A stretch of 18,951 bases of DNA from assembly GCA_033296885.1 (NCBI GenBank), contig MU864115.1, positions 1 through 18,951 on the forward strand. Direction: 5' to 3'. Of this stretch, positions 7,040 through 18,061 are shown in pieces. Below the pieces are notes generated by a model. It was not told the DNA's origin. It was given only the letters and a program-made list of their open reading frames with translations, and made no database searches. This DNA is from Triangularia verruculosa. Taxonomy: Eukaryota; Ascomycota; Sordariomycetes; Sordariales; Podosporaceae. A program made the position numbers and the translations under genes. The first letter of the stretch is position 1; every line of letters begins with the position of its first letter.

Positions 7040-10000
7040 ATAGAATTTCTTTAATTTATTTAAATAATTTAAATTTACCGTTAATTCTTATAAATTATCT
7101 ATAATTAAGTAATTTAATTAATTAACTAAATATTCTAATTAACTTTCATTAAACTATAAAGCTAGTATTTCTTCTATATTATACTCTTCTTCTTCGTCCT
7201 CTACTACCTCCTAGGTATTAGTTTTACTTACCGGTAATATAGGTTCTAAAAGTGAAATATAAAAAGTATATAACTATAGACGTATTATACTAGGTAGTTC
7301 TAGCTTATATACCGTCTCCGATATCTTCCTTTTAACTTTAAATAATCCTACTCGCCTATAGTTTAATTTCTTACTAAACCTCTTTATATATAAATTACAT
7401 ATTAATAAAAATACTTTATCCTCCTTTTTTAAGCGAGGTCCCTCGAGCCGTTTAGTATTATAGTACTTACATATATATTTCCGAACGAACTTAAGTTCCT
7501 CTTTAAATTTAGCGTATAATATATATAACTTCCCTGCCTTTATTACCGCCCTAAGCACCTTTGCCTCTAGTCCTTACCGTAAATCTACCTTAAAACTGTA
7601 ATTTACGAAGAATAGTATAACTTTTGTTATTTCTGTAGGTACCGTATTATACGCGAGTTATATCGCTAGTAGAAGTTTAACCTAGTTATTCTATTCGAAA
7701 TTAATATAGTTCCGAAGGTATTGTTCGACGATTTAATTAAGTCTCTCTATTTAGCCGTCCGTCTGTAGGTAATATACTAATGACGTTTTACTTTTTACTT
7801 TTATTTACTCTATTAGAGCTTTCTAAAACTTCGATACGAATTTAGTATTACGATCTGTAATAAATTCCTTTAATTATATATATATTATTATAACGTTCCG
7901 AAATACTATATTTACTAATTATTCCGCTATCTAGGTCTTTTTATAAAGTAAAAAGTATACCTACTTAGTGAGCCTATCGATTACCGTTAAAATACTATTA
8001 TATTTAACGCCTGTAGTTATATCCTTAGATTCTAGTAATTTAGTAATAAAGTTTATCGATACCGAACTTTATAGTTATTCTGCTATTAGTAACGGCTCTA
8101 AAAATCCGTACGGTTTATATCTCTCTACTCTTATTCTTCTATAGAGATTATACTTCCGTAATATTTCTTCTATATCCTTTCTTATTTTTAGCTAATTAAA
8201 ATATTATTTGATTTTCTCTATTATTTTAGCTACTTCTATATACCCTCTGAGCTTCGATTCGTAGATCTCCTGAATTAGTATTTTCCGTTATTCTAGGTCG
8301 ACGTAGGCCCTATTATTATACCAAAGCCGGTAACAGTTATCCTTCTAAATCCCTAATAATTCTAACTTAACCTATCGTTCTTAATCGTTGTTATCGATAT
8401 TATCTTAGTACTTATAAGTAGTAGATTCTTCTCGATATACTATATAATACTCAATTTATTACTAAAGCGGATACCTAAGTGTATTTTCTGCTATTTCCTA
8501 TAGTAAAGGTAATGATTCTTCTCCCACTTTCTTTTTATAATAGTCCGCCTTTTTATTTAGAACGTCCGCTTTTATATTTTCGGATCCTTTTTTATAATAG
8601 ATTTAAAAGTTAAATTCGGATAAGAATTCTAATTATCGGCCTTACTTAACATTAAGGACCTTAATAGTAGTAAAATACTTTAGGTTCTTATAGTTAATAT
8701 AGACCTGGACTTTATAGTTAGTACCGCTAAGGTATAATCTCTACTCCTCGAAGACTTTAATAATAATAAGTAGCTTTTTATTATAAATAGGGTAATTTTT
8801 ACATAGTCCTTCTAGTTTTTTCGAAAAGAACGTTATTAAGTATAATTTCTTATCCTTATTTCGTTGCCTTAGCTACCCTCTGATAGTATAGTCGGAAGTA
8901 TCTATTTCGACCTTAAAAAGTTATCCTAGGTCGGGGAGTTTAAATACCGGGTCTACTATAATAACATTTTTAATAGTTTAAAAAACCTCCTTCTATTCCT
9001 TTCCCTACTTAAATTCAATATTTTTCTTAGTTAAGTCATTTAGTGGTTTTATTATAGTATTATAGTTGTATATAAATATCCGATAGAAATTTATAAATCC
9101 TAAAAATTTTTAAACTTTAATTTTTAATCGTTCGGCCATTTTTACTTATAGTTTCGGCCAGTTCTTAATTACCGCAATCTTCCTTAGTTCTATTCGCACT
9201 TCTCTTAGCGAGATTAGATACCCTAGGTAGACCGTTTTTTATATATAGAACTTACTTTTATCCTTATTAATTAATAATCCTACTTTATATAGCACATCTA
9301 AAATCTTTTTAACGTACTATCTATATTTCTTTAAAGTACGTAAGTAAATAAAAATATCGTCGAGGTAGTAAACTATTATTTTATCGAGGTACTAGCGAAT
9401 TATATAATTAATAAGGGCTTGGAAAGTCGCCGGTATATTTATAAGCCTAAACGGTATAACGAGATACTTGAAATGCCCGTAAGGCGTATAAAAGGCTATT
9501 TTCTACTCGTCTTTCTCCTTAATTCGTATATACATATACCCAACTGGCATATTAAGTCTAGTAAACTATTACGCCCTTAACAGTTAACTTTTTAATCGAG
9601 AAATTAGTAGTAGTAAGTAACCGTTTTCTACTGTTTTTTAATTTAATTATCGATAATCTATATATAGTCGTAAACTTTTATTTTTCTTCAGTACGAAGAA
9701 AATAGGATATCTAGCCGGCGATATAGATACTTTAATATACCCTCTTTTAATATTTTCGTCTAAGTATTTCCGTAACTCCTTACTCTACTTATCGTTAGTA
9801 TAGTAGACCTAAAAGAGTTTAAGTTTTACTCCTTTTTTAAGTTTAATCTTATAGTCCTATAGTCCCTTCTCTAATAAACCTTAAAGGTATTCTGCCGTAA
9901 ATACCGGGTATCCCTAGTATTCTACCGGTACCTTTTTCTTATCGCCTTTCTTTATATTATTATAATAGACGTACTTGTCCTTTATTATTACTGTAATTCC

Positions 10001-10743
10001 TATTAACGTAACTATTCCTATTAACCTTACTTTTTTAATTTTACCGCCTTTGTCGATTAAATATACTAATATCTTTTATATCTCTTGCGGTAGTACTATA
10101 GAGGGTACTTGTTCCGTACTCTGCTCCTATTGTACTTCTAATCTTCTATCGTTAGTCGAATACTCCCGATATTCCCTCGGTTATAGGTAACTACCGTCCT
10201 TTTAATCGATATCTAGGTTATAGTCCTTATATTATAGTTGTTCTAGAATTATATCTTTTTCTAGCTTTATATCTACGATATCGAAAATTATTATTATTGT
10301 TTTTCCTAATACTATAATATTTAATAGTAATGTTTCTTTAGCTACTAAATACGTAGGGAAGGGTCCCTTTATAATGACCTCTTCTTTCTTTTTTTTCTAT
10401 AGAATTCGGGCTTATTATATAAATCTTAGTAAAATTAAGTCTGCTTTTGCTCTACTATCTATAAGTACCTACGTCTAAAAACCCTTTTAACGCGCTACTA
10501 CTTATAACCTCTTATCTTTTATACCCCTTTTCTATATAGTAGCGACTTCGTTAGTACTTTATTCGTAGTCCTTTAGAGGTTTACGGCTTTTACGAAAGGC
10601 CGTGGCCCTTTTTCTGATTATTATTAAGCCTTTAAAGCGTCCTTTTTTATTAAATTGTTTAGTAGTTCGAAATTGGTTAACTATTGTCGTTAGGCCTCTT
10701 TCTATTTTTCGTCTTTTATACCTTATCGAATCCTCTTTCGATT
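7040..10743 (-). pseudogene. pol of inner element: protease, reverse transcriptase, RNase H, integrase, chromodomain
   Basis: A single minus-strand frame interrupted by RIP stops. Protease: LIDSRAKADLI with Asp at 10457-10459 (the DSG Gly is now Arg). Reverse transcriptase: GHFKYLVIPFRLINIPATFQ, then the active site YLDD intact at 9356-9367. RNase H: EIDTSDYTIRG, Asp 8900-8902. Integrase: the N-terminal zinc-binding His/Cys have become Tyr (YESKLRGY, KYNLY), but the core keeps Asp 7976-7978, Asp 7853-7855 and Glu 7745-7747 (D-X40-D-X35-E). The integrase C-terminal domain is open at 7274-7558 (EDKVFLLI, SKKLNYRRVG, KLELPS). Chromodomain about 7040-7186 with EEEEYNIEEIL and LEYLVN, its Trp codon replaced by a stop. 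Pol reads in the -1 frame relative to gag. The start near 10743 is where this frame becomes clearly coding, not a proven boundary. Confidence 0.9.
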
Positions 10744-11400
10744 ACGTATCCGCTACCCTTTTGCCGTAATTTTAGTTTCGGTTTCGGTCTAAATATTATA
10801 GTATCTTTTAGCCTTTATTTATAAATAGAACGTATAATTTAGACTCTTAAATTATACTAACTTATATTCTTCCTTATTAGTAGTATTTTTTCCCTAACTA
10901 ATTATCTACTTAAGGTAGTATCTTACGTATTTAGGTATAAACCGTATAACCTAGAGTTCCTTTTTTAATTTAACTAGGTCTCCCTATCTCTATAGGAAAT
11001 AATTATTTAACTCTTCCTATTATTGTTTCTACTTAGTTATAATCCTTGCGACGGGCTTGGGATCTCCGTTTTTTCCTAATTACTATACTAGCTAGTATCT
11101 TTAGAAAGCTTTACTTTAATAATACTTTACGTACCTATATATAATATACTGGAACTAAAGTATTCTCCTATACTTTAAGTATCTAGGATATAATTATATT
11201 ATATTTCTATTATATAATTTATATTATTTATAGTAAGGTACTTATCCGGGTATTTGTAAGAGCCCTATATTAGTAATCTCCTTATTTTCCTAGTACTTTT
11301 TTTAATTTAATTCCTTAAATTCGAGTCTACCCTTTTTATAAATTAACTATAGTAGCCTACTACGGTATTACCTAAATTTAATTTTTAAAACGATCTATTA
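10744..11400 (-). other. Gag-protease linker of inner element, reading frame unresolved
   Basis: Between the readable end of the gag frame and the start of the readable pol frame, about 650 nt give plausible but conflicting conceptual translations in two frames with similar stop counts. The outer copy has the same length here (15951-16607), so it is a real part of the family. No motif is recognised. The gag-to-pol frame change (-1) must lie in or near this stretch. Confidence 0.5.
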
Positions 11401-12795
11401 TTTATTTTCCTATTAAAATTATATAAGCGGTTAACGATTAATTATAGTTTACGCTACTCTATCTTCGAGGTTATAGTAGTATTGTTTAATTACTTCCCGT
11501 TAGTTCCGGAGCTCTTCTATTTTCTCCTCGAGTCTTTAAACTCGTTCCTTAGCCTAACTTAGGGTCCCCTCCGCGTATAGGTTTAAAGTACGAATTGTAT
11601 TTATAGTAAAGAACTGCCTTAATTACCGTAGAGTTTCCTCGGAAGGTCCGGGAGCGGTATTCTCTTCTAGTTTCGTAGTTTCCCTAACTGGTAGTTCTTA
11701 TCTTATTATACAGTCTTCTCATTTAAAGTCGATTATTAATTTTCCTTTCTAAGGCTTATACTTATAATCGTTGTCGGTATAGTTGTCCGTTAAGTCCCGA
11801 AAATCCTCGTCGGAATACTTTATACCGGAGATCTTTATTATCCGTATTATTTTAGCGATTACTATTATCTTTCTTTTTTTTTAACGGAGCTACTTAGGTA
11901 TCCGATAATCTCTTTTAAAATAGCTTATTTTCCTATAGTTAAAGTATTTAATATTGTTCTTCTCTTTAAACTACTTTTAAACTACGTTTACTTCTATAGG
12001 CCCTATATAAATAATCCCTAAGACGTAAGTCCTGTAAGGCCGTCTTTTCTTTTTATCGTTAGGACGGTAGGGTCCTTGTACGCGTATGCCCTTACGCTCT
12101 TTGCGGCGCTAATATTATCGGTCGTCGATACGAACTACTATTATAATATACTTGTCGATACTCTCTAATCGCTTCTATCGGTATACCTCGTCTTTAATTT
12201 CTTCCTTAAGTCCGTTATAGAATAATTATATTAATCCTTTATCGTTAATCTCGCTATATAGTATGTTTATTTTAAATATTATAGTATAGTCAGTAGTAGA
12301 CCTAGTCTACTTAAAGTTAACTAGTCGCTCCTAGGTACGCCTGCCTTTATTGTACTCTCCGAATACCTTTTTAATCTTCTCCTTGAATCCTTTATATATC
12401 TTAAAGTACTTTTTAGTAATATCCTCCCTTTCGTCGTACTTATTATCGAAATAGTCTCCCAGGATTAGCTCGAACTAGGTAAGGGCCTTATCCTTAAGCC
12501 TGGACGTAGCGTATACTACCTTAGATTCTTCGTCCGGGAAACGGGAAGGGTAATACCGAAAATATACCTTAAGCTGGATTAAAAATCCTCCCCGCTCTTC
12601 TTTAGCTCCTCCGTAGCGGTCGGGAACCTCGAGCCTAGCGCGGTCTCCTTTCTTACGTAAGGTACCGATTTCCCAGTAAAGTATATCGTTTTCTTACGTA
12701 AAGGCGTTATAAGAGAGACGCGACTTGTCCTCGAGCTCCTAGATACAAGCAAGGAGTTGGTCGATAGTAGGTTAGGTATTGGTATTTCCGGCTAT
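11401..12795 (-). pseudogene. gag of inner element (capsid/nucleocapsid), broken
   Basis: The minus-strand frame starts at an ATA codon (12793-12795), an apparent RIP form of ATG, 59 nt past the 5' LTR. It follows the outer copy without gaps. It has the Ty3-type capsid region (best read in the outer copy). The CCHC knuckle at 11905-11946 keeps its spacing (X2-X4-X4), but all three Cys and the His are Tyr: YFNYRKISYFKRDY. The same frame continues at least 160 codons past the knuckle. It passes an acidic part (SDEDFRDLTDNYTDNDY) and a heptad-like stretch (RLEEKIEELRN) that looks like a coiled coil. Gag would form the particle and bind element RNA. Confidence 0.8.
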
Positions 12796-13034
12796 AGCGT
12801 TTAACTTAGTACCTTTAACTTATCTGATAATAGAATTAAAGTAAGTATATAACGTATAACGAACCCCTATATAGAACCTCTAAAAGGGATACTCGGTTAA
12901 AGGCTACTTTTAATAATTAGTTCGGTATAGCTAAACAGTATATAATAAGATATCTTAATATAAACATAAGATACCGTGAATATAAGCTGTAATTATATAT
13001 TGCAGAACTATCTATAAGCTATCTAGTTCCTCCG

Positions 13035-13042
13035 TATATATA
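13035..13042 (-). promoter_or_regulatory. LTR TATA box
   Basis: TATATATA lies in a block conserved in all four LTRs (also 18242-18249, and mutated-context copies near 1490 and 3940). It sits at the border between the shared R-U5 part and the variable U3 part, about 180-190 bp from the LTR 3' end. That is a sensible place for the promoter of the genomic RNA. Confidence 0.5.
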
Positions 13043-13102
13043 GACCTAATGCCAAGACCTAGATCATTCTATTGCTCTTCGGATTATAACTAATTCTTAA
13101 GG

Positions 13103-13134
13103 ATCATAAGTGATTCCCAGGAATCACTTATGAT
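13103..13134. repeat. 15-bp perfect palindromic repeat in U3 of LTR C
   Basis: ATCATAAGTGATTCC (13103-13117) and GGAATCACTTATGAT (13120-13134) are exact inverted repeats with a 2-bp spacer. A third, direct, RIP-altered copy of the same motif lies just before (about 13081-13097). The U3 of LTRs A and D has no counterpart. A protein-binding site array or an RNA hairpin is possible. Confidence 0.75.
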
Positions 13135-13163
13135 TCCTTCATGTCCCGGATGATCCACCTCTT

Positions 13164-13218
13164 ATTGGTCTATCCTCCTTTCCTCTGATTGGCTATCATG
13201 CCTCCTCTTTCCTATTGG
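13164..13218 (-). promoter_or_regulatory. Three CCAAT boxes in U3 of LTR C
   Basis: ATTGG on plus (CCAAT on minus) occurs at 13164-13168, 13188-13192 and 13214-13218, spaced 24-26 bp, upstream of the TATA box in element direction. One of them, inside TCTGATTGGCT, has a counterpart in LTR D at 18425-18429. CCAAT boxes act in both directions, so they could also serve the antisense gene. In LTR B all three are destroyed by G-to-A changes. Confidence 0.45.
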
Positions 13219-13254
13219 TTGTTTCTTTCGGGTGTCCACATCATATTCGTGACA

Positions 13255-13259
13255 AAAGT
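13255..13259. repeat. Target-site duplication AAAGT (right copy, inner element)
   Basis: This is the exact partner of 3754-3758. The outer pol sequence resumes here at the position aligned with 8048-8052 of the inner copy. Confidence 0.93.
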
Positions 13260-15950
13260 CCATTAATACCAAACTCCACAATTACTTTATTACCGGCAAT
13301 AGCTCTAAAAACCCGTACGGCTTATATCTCTCTACTCTCGTTCTTCTACAAAAATTATATTCCCGTAATATATCTTCTACATCCTTTCTTAGTCCTAGTT
13401 AATTAAAATATTATTTAATCTTTTCTATTATCTTAACTACTTTTATATACCTTCCGAACTTTGACTCGTAGATCTCCTAAACTAACGTCTTCCGCTATTC
13501 TAGGTTAACGTAAGCCTTATTATTATACTAGAACTAGTAAAGGTCGTCCTTCTAAATCCCTAATAATTTTAATTTAACCTATCGTTTTTAATCGTTACTA
13601 TCGATATTACCTTAATATTTATAAATAGTAAATTCTTCTCGATATATTATATAATATTTAACCTATTATTAAAGCGGGTACCGAAGTATACCTTTTATTA
13701 TTTCCTATAGTAAAGATAATAATTCCTTTCTTACTTTCTTTTTATAATAGTCCGCCCTTTTACTTAAAGCGTCCGCTTTTATATTTTTAGATCCCTTTTT
13801 ATAATAAATTTAAAAATTAAACTCGAATAAGAATTTTAATTACTTACTTTACTTAATATTAAAGACTTTAATAATAGTAAAATACTTTAAGTTCTTATAA
13901 TCGGTATAAACCTAAACCTTGTAATTAATACTACTAAAGTATAATCTCTACTTTTCGAATGCTTTAATAATAATAAACAGCTCTTTATTATAGATAAAAT
14001 AATTCTTATGTAGTCCTTCTAATTTCTTCGAAAAGAATACTACTAAATATAATTTTCTATCCTCGTCTTATTACCCTAGCTACCCTCCGATAACATAATC
14101 GGAAGTATCTATCTCGATTTCGAAAGGTCGTCCTAGGTCGGGGAGTTTAAATACCGGGTCTACCGTAATAACGTTCTTAATAACTTAAAAAACCTCCTCT
14201 TACTTCTTTTCCTATTTAAACTCAGCGTCCTTCTTAATTAAATCGTTTAATAATCTCGCTATAACATTATAATTCTATATAAATATCTAATAAAAGTTTA
14301 TAAATCCTAAAAACTCTCGAACCCTAATCTTTAATCGTTCGGCCATTTCTACTTATAATCTCGGCTAATCTTTAACTACCGTAATCTTCCTTAACTTTAT
14401 TCGCATTTCTCCTAATAAAATCAAATACCCTAGGTAAACCGTTTTCTATATATAAAACTCGCTTTTATTTTTATTAACCGATAGTCCGGCTCTATATAAC
14501 GCGTTTAAGATCTCTTTAACGTACTATTTATATTCTTTTAAAATATAGAAGTAAATAAAAACGTCGTTAAAGTAATAAACTATTATTTTATCGAAATATT
14601 AGCGAATTGTATAATTAACGAGGGCCTAGAAAATCGTAGGTACATTTATAAGCTTAAATAGTATAACGAAGTACTCGAAATACCCGTAAAGCGTATAAAA
14701 AGCTATCTTTTATTTATCTCCCTCCTTAATTCGTATATATATATACCTAACTAATATATTAAGTTTAATAAACTATTATACCTTTAATAATTAATTTCTT
14801 AACTAAGAAATTAATAATAATAAATAACCGTTCTTCACTATCTTTTAATTTAACTATCGATAATCTATATATAGTCGTAAACTCCTATCTTTCTTTAATA
14901 TAAAGAAAATAAAATATTTAATTAGCAATATAAATACTTTAATATACCCCCTCTTAATATTTTTGTCCAAATACTTCCGTAACTCCTTACTTTACTTATC
15001 GTTAATATAATAGACCTAAAAAAACTTAAATTTTACTCTTTCTTTAAACTTAATCTTATAATCCTATAATCCCCTCTCTAATAAACCTTAAAAGTATTTT
15101 ACCGTAAATACCGGATACCTCCGGTATTCTACCGGTACCTCCTTCTTATCGCCCTTCTTTATATTATTATAATAAGTATATTTATCCTTTATTACCACCG
15201 TAATTTCCACTAACGTAACTATTCTTACTAACCTTACTTCTTCGATCTTACCGCCTTTATCAATTAAATACACTAATACTTCTCATATCTCTTACAATAG
15301 TACCGTAAAGGGTACTTATCCCGCACTCTACTCCTACCATACTCCTAATCTCCCATCGTTAATCGAATACTCCCGATATTCCCTTAATCGTAAGTAACTA
15401 CCGTCCTTCCAATCGATATCTAGGTTATAATCCTCGTACTATAGTTATCCCAAAATCATATCTTTTTCTAATCCTATATCCACAATATCGAAAATCACTA
15501 TCGTTATTTTCCCTAACATTATAATATCCAATAATAATATCTCTTTAACTACCAACTATATAAGGAAAGGTCCCTTTATAATAACCTCTTCCTCCTTCTT
15601 CTTCTATAGAACTCGGACTTATTATATAAATCTTAATAAAATTAAATCCACTTTTACTCTACTATCTACGAATACCTATATTTAAAAACCCTTTTAACGT
15701 ATTATTACTCATAACCTCTTATCTTTTATACCCCTCTTCTATATAATAACGACCTCGCTAATACTTTATTTATAATCTCTTAAAGATTTACTGTCTTTAC
15801 GAAAGGTTATAGCTTTTTTCCTAACTATTATTATACCTTTAGAATATCCTCCTTTATTAAACTATCCAGTAATTCGAAATTAATTAACTATTATCGTTAA
15901 GCTTCTTCCTATTTTTCGTCTTTTGTATTTTATCGAATCCTCCTTCGATT
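13255..15950 (-). pseudogene. pol 5' part of outer element: protease, reverse transcriptase, RNase H, integrase N-terminus
   Basis: This aligns with 8048-10743 of the inner copy at a constant offset of 5207. Protease VDSR at about 15658-15669 (DSG Gly to Arg). Reverse transcriptase active site YFND at 14563-14574: the first catalytic Asp of YLDD has become Asn. RNase H Asp at 14107-14109. The integrase N-terminal zinc-binding part lies at about 13350-13470. The gene is cut at 13255 by the inner element and continues at 3758. It has more RIP stops than the inner copy, as expected of the older insertion. Confidence 0.85.
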
Positions 15951-16607
15951 ATATATCCGCCGCCCCTTTACCGTAACCTTAACCTCGGCTTCGGCTTAAA
16001 CGTTATAGTATCTCTTAGCTTTTATTTATAAGTAAAGTATATAATTTAGATTCTTATATTACGCTAATTCGTATTCTTCTTTATTAATAATATCTTTTCC
16101 CTAATTAATTATCTACTTAAAGTAATATTTTATATACCTAAATATAAACCGTATAATTTAGAGTTTCTTTTTTAATTTAATTAAATCTCCCTATCTTTAT
16201 AGGAAATAGTCGTCTAACTCTTTTTATTATCGTTCCTACTTAACTATAGTTCTTATAACGAGTTTAAGATCTCCGTTTCCTCCTAATTACTATACTAGTT
16301 AATATCCTTAAAAAGCCTTACTTTAATAATACTTTATATACCTATATATAATATATTAAAATTAAAGTATCCTCCTATACTCTAGGTATTTAAGATATAA
16401 TTATATTATATCTCTATCGTATAGTTTATATTATTTATAGCGAAGTATTTATCTGGATATTTATAAGAACCCTATATTAACGATCTCTTTATTTTCCTAA
16501 TACTCCTCTTAATTTAGTTCCCTAAATTTAAACTTACCCTCTCTATAAGCCAACTATAATAGCCTACTATAATATTACCTAAATTTAATTTTAAAAACGA
16601 TCTATTA
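15951..16607 (-). other. Gag-protease linker of outer element, reading frame unresolved
   Basis: This is equivalent to 10744-11400 and of the same length. It is too mutated to decide the frame, and no motif is seen. Confidence 0.45.
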
Positions 16608-18002
16608 TTCATTTTTTTATTAAAATTATATAAACGGCTAATAATTAATTATAATTTACGTTACTTTATCTTCGAGCTTTTAATAATATTATTTAATTAT
16701 TTCTCGTTAGTTTCGGAACTTTTCTATTTTTTCTTCGAATTCTTAAACTCGTTCTTTTATCTACCTTAAGGTCCCTCCTATATATAAGTTTAAAATATAG
16801 ATTATATTTATAATAAAGAACTACTTTAATTGTTGTAAGGTTTCTTTAGAGGGTCCTAAAGTAGTACTTTCCTCTAGTTTCGTAGTTCCTTTAACCGGTA
16901 GTTTTCATCCTATAATATAATTTTCTCTTTTAAAATTAACTATTAATTCTCTTTCTTAAAGCTTATACTTATAATCGCTATTAATATAATCGTCTACTAA
17001 ATCCCGAAAATCCTCGTTAAAATACTCTATATCGGAAATCTCTACTATCCGTATTATCTTAATAATTATTATTATCTTTCTTTCCTTCTAACGAAGCTAC
17101 TTAAGTACTTAATAATCTCTCTTAAAATAGCCTATTTTCCTATAGTTAAAGCACTTAATATCGCTCTTCCCCTTAAACCGCTTTTAAATTACATCTATCT
17201 CTATAAGTCTTATATAAATAATCCCTAAGATATAAGTCCTATAAAGCCGTCTTTTCTTCTTATCGTTAAAACGGTAAGGTCTTTATATATATATACCTTT
17301 ACGCTCCTTACGGCACTAATATTATTAGTCGTCGATACGAACTACTATTACGATATACTCGACGATAATCTCCGGTCGCTTTTATTAATATACCTCGTCC
17401 TTAACTTCTTCCTTAAATCTATTATAAAATAATTATATTAATCCTTCGTCGTTAATTTTACTACGGAGTATATTTATCTTAAATACCGTAATATAGTCGG
17501 TAATAAACCTAATCTACTTAAGGTTAACTAATCGTTCTTAAGTACGCTTACCTTTATTATACTCTCCGAACACCTCTTTAATCTTCTCCTCGAAACCCTT
17601 ATACAACTTAAAATATTTCTTAGTAATATCCTCTCTTTCGTCGTATTTATTATCGAAATAATCTCTTAGGATTAGCTCGAACTAAATAAAGGCCTTATCC
17701 TTAAGCTTAGACGCAGCGTATACTACCTTAGACTCTTTATCCGGGAAACAGAAAGGGTAATACTAAAAATATACCTTAAGTTAGATCAAAAATCCTCTTA
17801 GTTCTCCTTTAGCTTCTCCGTAACGGTTAGGAACTTCGAGCTTAGCGCGATCTCCTTCTTTACGTAAAATACCGATCTCCTAGTAAAGTATATCGTTCTT
17901 CTACGTAAGGGCGTTATAAGAAAGGTGCGACTTATCCTCGAACTTTTAGATATAAGTAAGGAGTTAGTCGATAATAGGTTAGGTATTGGTATTTCCGGCT
18001 AT
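16608..18002 (-). pseudogene. gag of outer element, broken
   Basis: Minus frame from an ATA (ATG by RIP) at 18000-18002, context GCTATAGCC. Capsid-like text is readable: KEGDRAKLEVPNRYGEAKGE, KYDEREDITKKYFKLYKGFE, EEVKDEV, IVEYIVIVVRIDD. This resembles the Ty3-type retrotransposon gag domain. The CCHC knuckle is at 17112-17153, CFNYRKIGYFKRDY: first Cys kept, the other Cys and the His now Tyr. A coiled-coil-like extension follows, as in the inner copy. Codons for Gln and Trp are often stops. Confidence 0.82.
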
Positions 18003-18061
18003 AGCGTTTAACTTAGCGCCTTTAACTTATCCGATAACAAAGTTAAAGTAAGTATATAACG
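18003..18061 (-). other. Leader between 5' LTR and gag, primer site not identified
   Basis: These 59 bases should hold the primer binding site next to the LTR end. The sequence after the LTR on minus begins CGTTATATACTTAC. It shows no clear match to a tRNA 3' end, perhaps because RIP altered it. The inner leader (12796-12854) has the same length. Confidence 0.4.

Larger units (their letters stand above)
3759..13254 (-). mobile_element. Inner Ty3/gypsy chromodomain LTR retrotransposon (younger, same family)
   Basis: It has 400-bp LTRs (5' at 12855-13254, 3' at 3759-4158), a 5-bp duplication AAAGT, and minus coding strand. It spans 9496 bp, and 7633 bp without the pogo/Fot1 insertion. It aligns to the outer element with no net gap from the antisense-gene stop (6836) to the 5' LTR (offset 4294 up to 8052, then 5207). 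It sits in the outer integrase gene, just before the first catalytic Asp, in the same orientation. It is somewhat less mutated than the outer copy (YLDD intact; tRNA-like T-arm intact) but still full of RIP stops. Confidence 0.95.
12855..13254 (-). repeat. 5' LTR of inner element (LTR C)
   Basis: It is 400 bp. The 5' start (minus) is at 13254 and the 3' end at 12855. The half facing gag (12855 to about 13070) is heavily RIP-mutated; it starts TATAACGAACCCC where LTR B has TGTGACGAACCCC. The outer half (about 13090-13254) looks nearly unmutated, with many CA/TG sites and the GTGACA end. Confidence 0.94.

Noticed and set aside
9975..10190. Plus-strand open stretch of 71 codons
   Set aside because: It is opposite to the protease/reverse transcriptase part of pol, which reads well on minus. 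No motif, and chance openings are common on the non-coding side.
13215..13406. Plus-strand open stretch of 63 codons
   Set aside because: It crosses the LTR end, the target duplication and the outer pol, so it cannot be one ancestral gene.
15088..15273. Minus-strand open stretch of 61 codons as a separate gene
   Set aside because: It lies within the outer pol region between the protease and reverse transcriptase motifs and is just a stop-free patch of a decayed gene.
18040..18061. tRNA primer binding site
   Set aside because: The bases after the LTR do not clearly complement any tRNA 3' end I can recall. Left unassigned.
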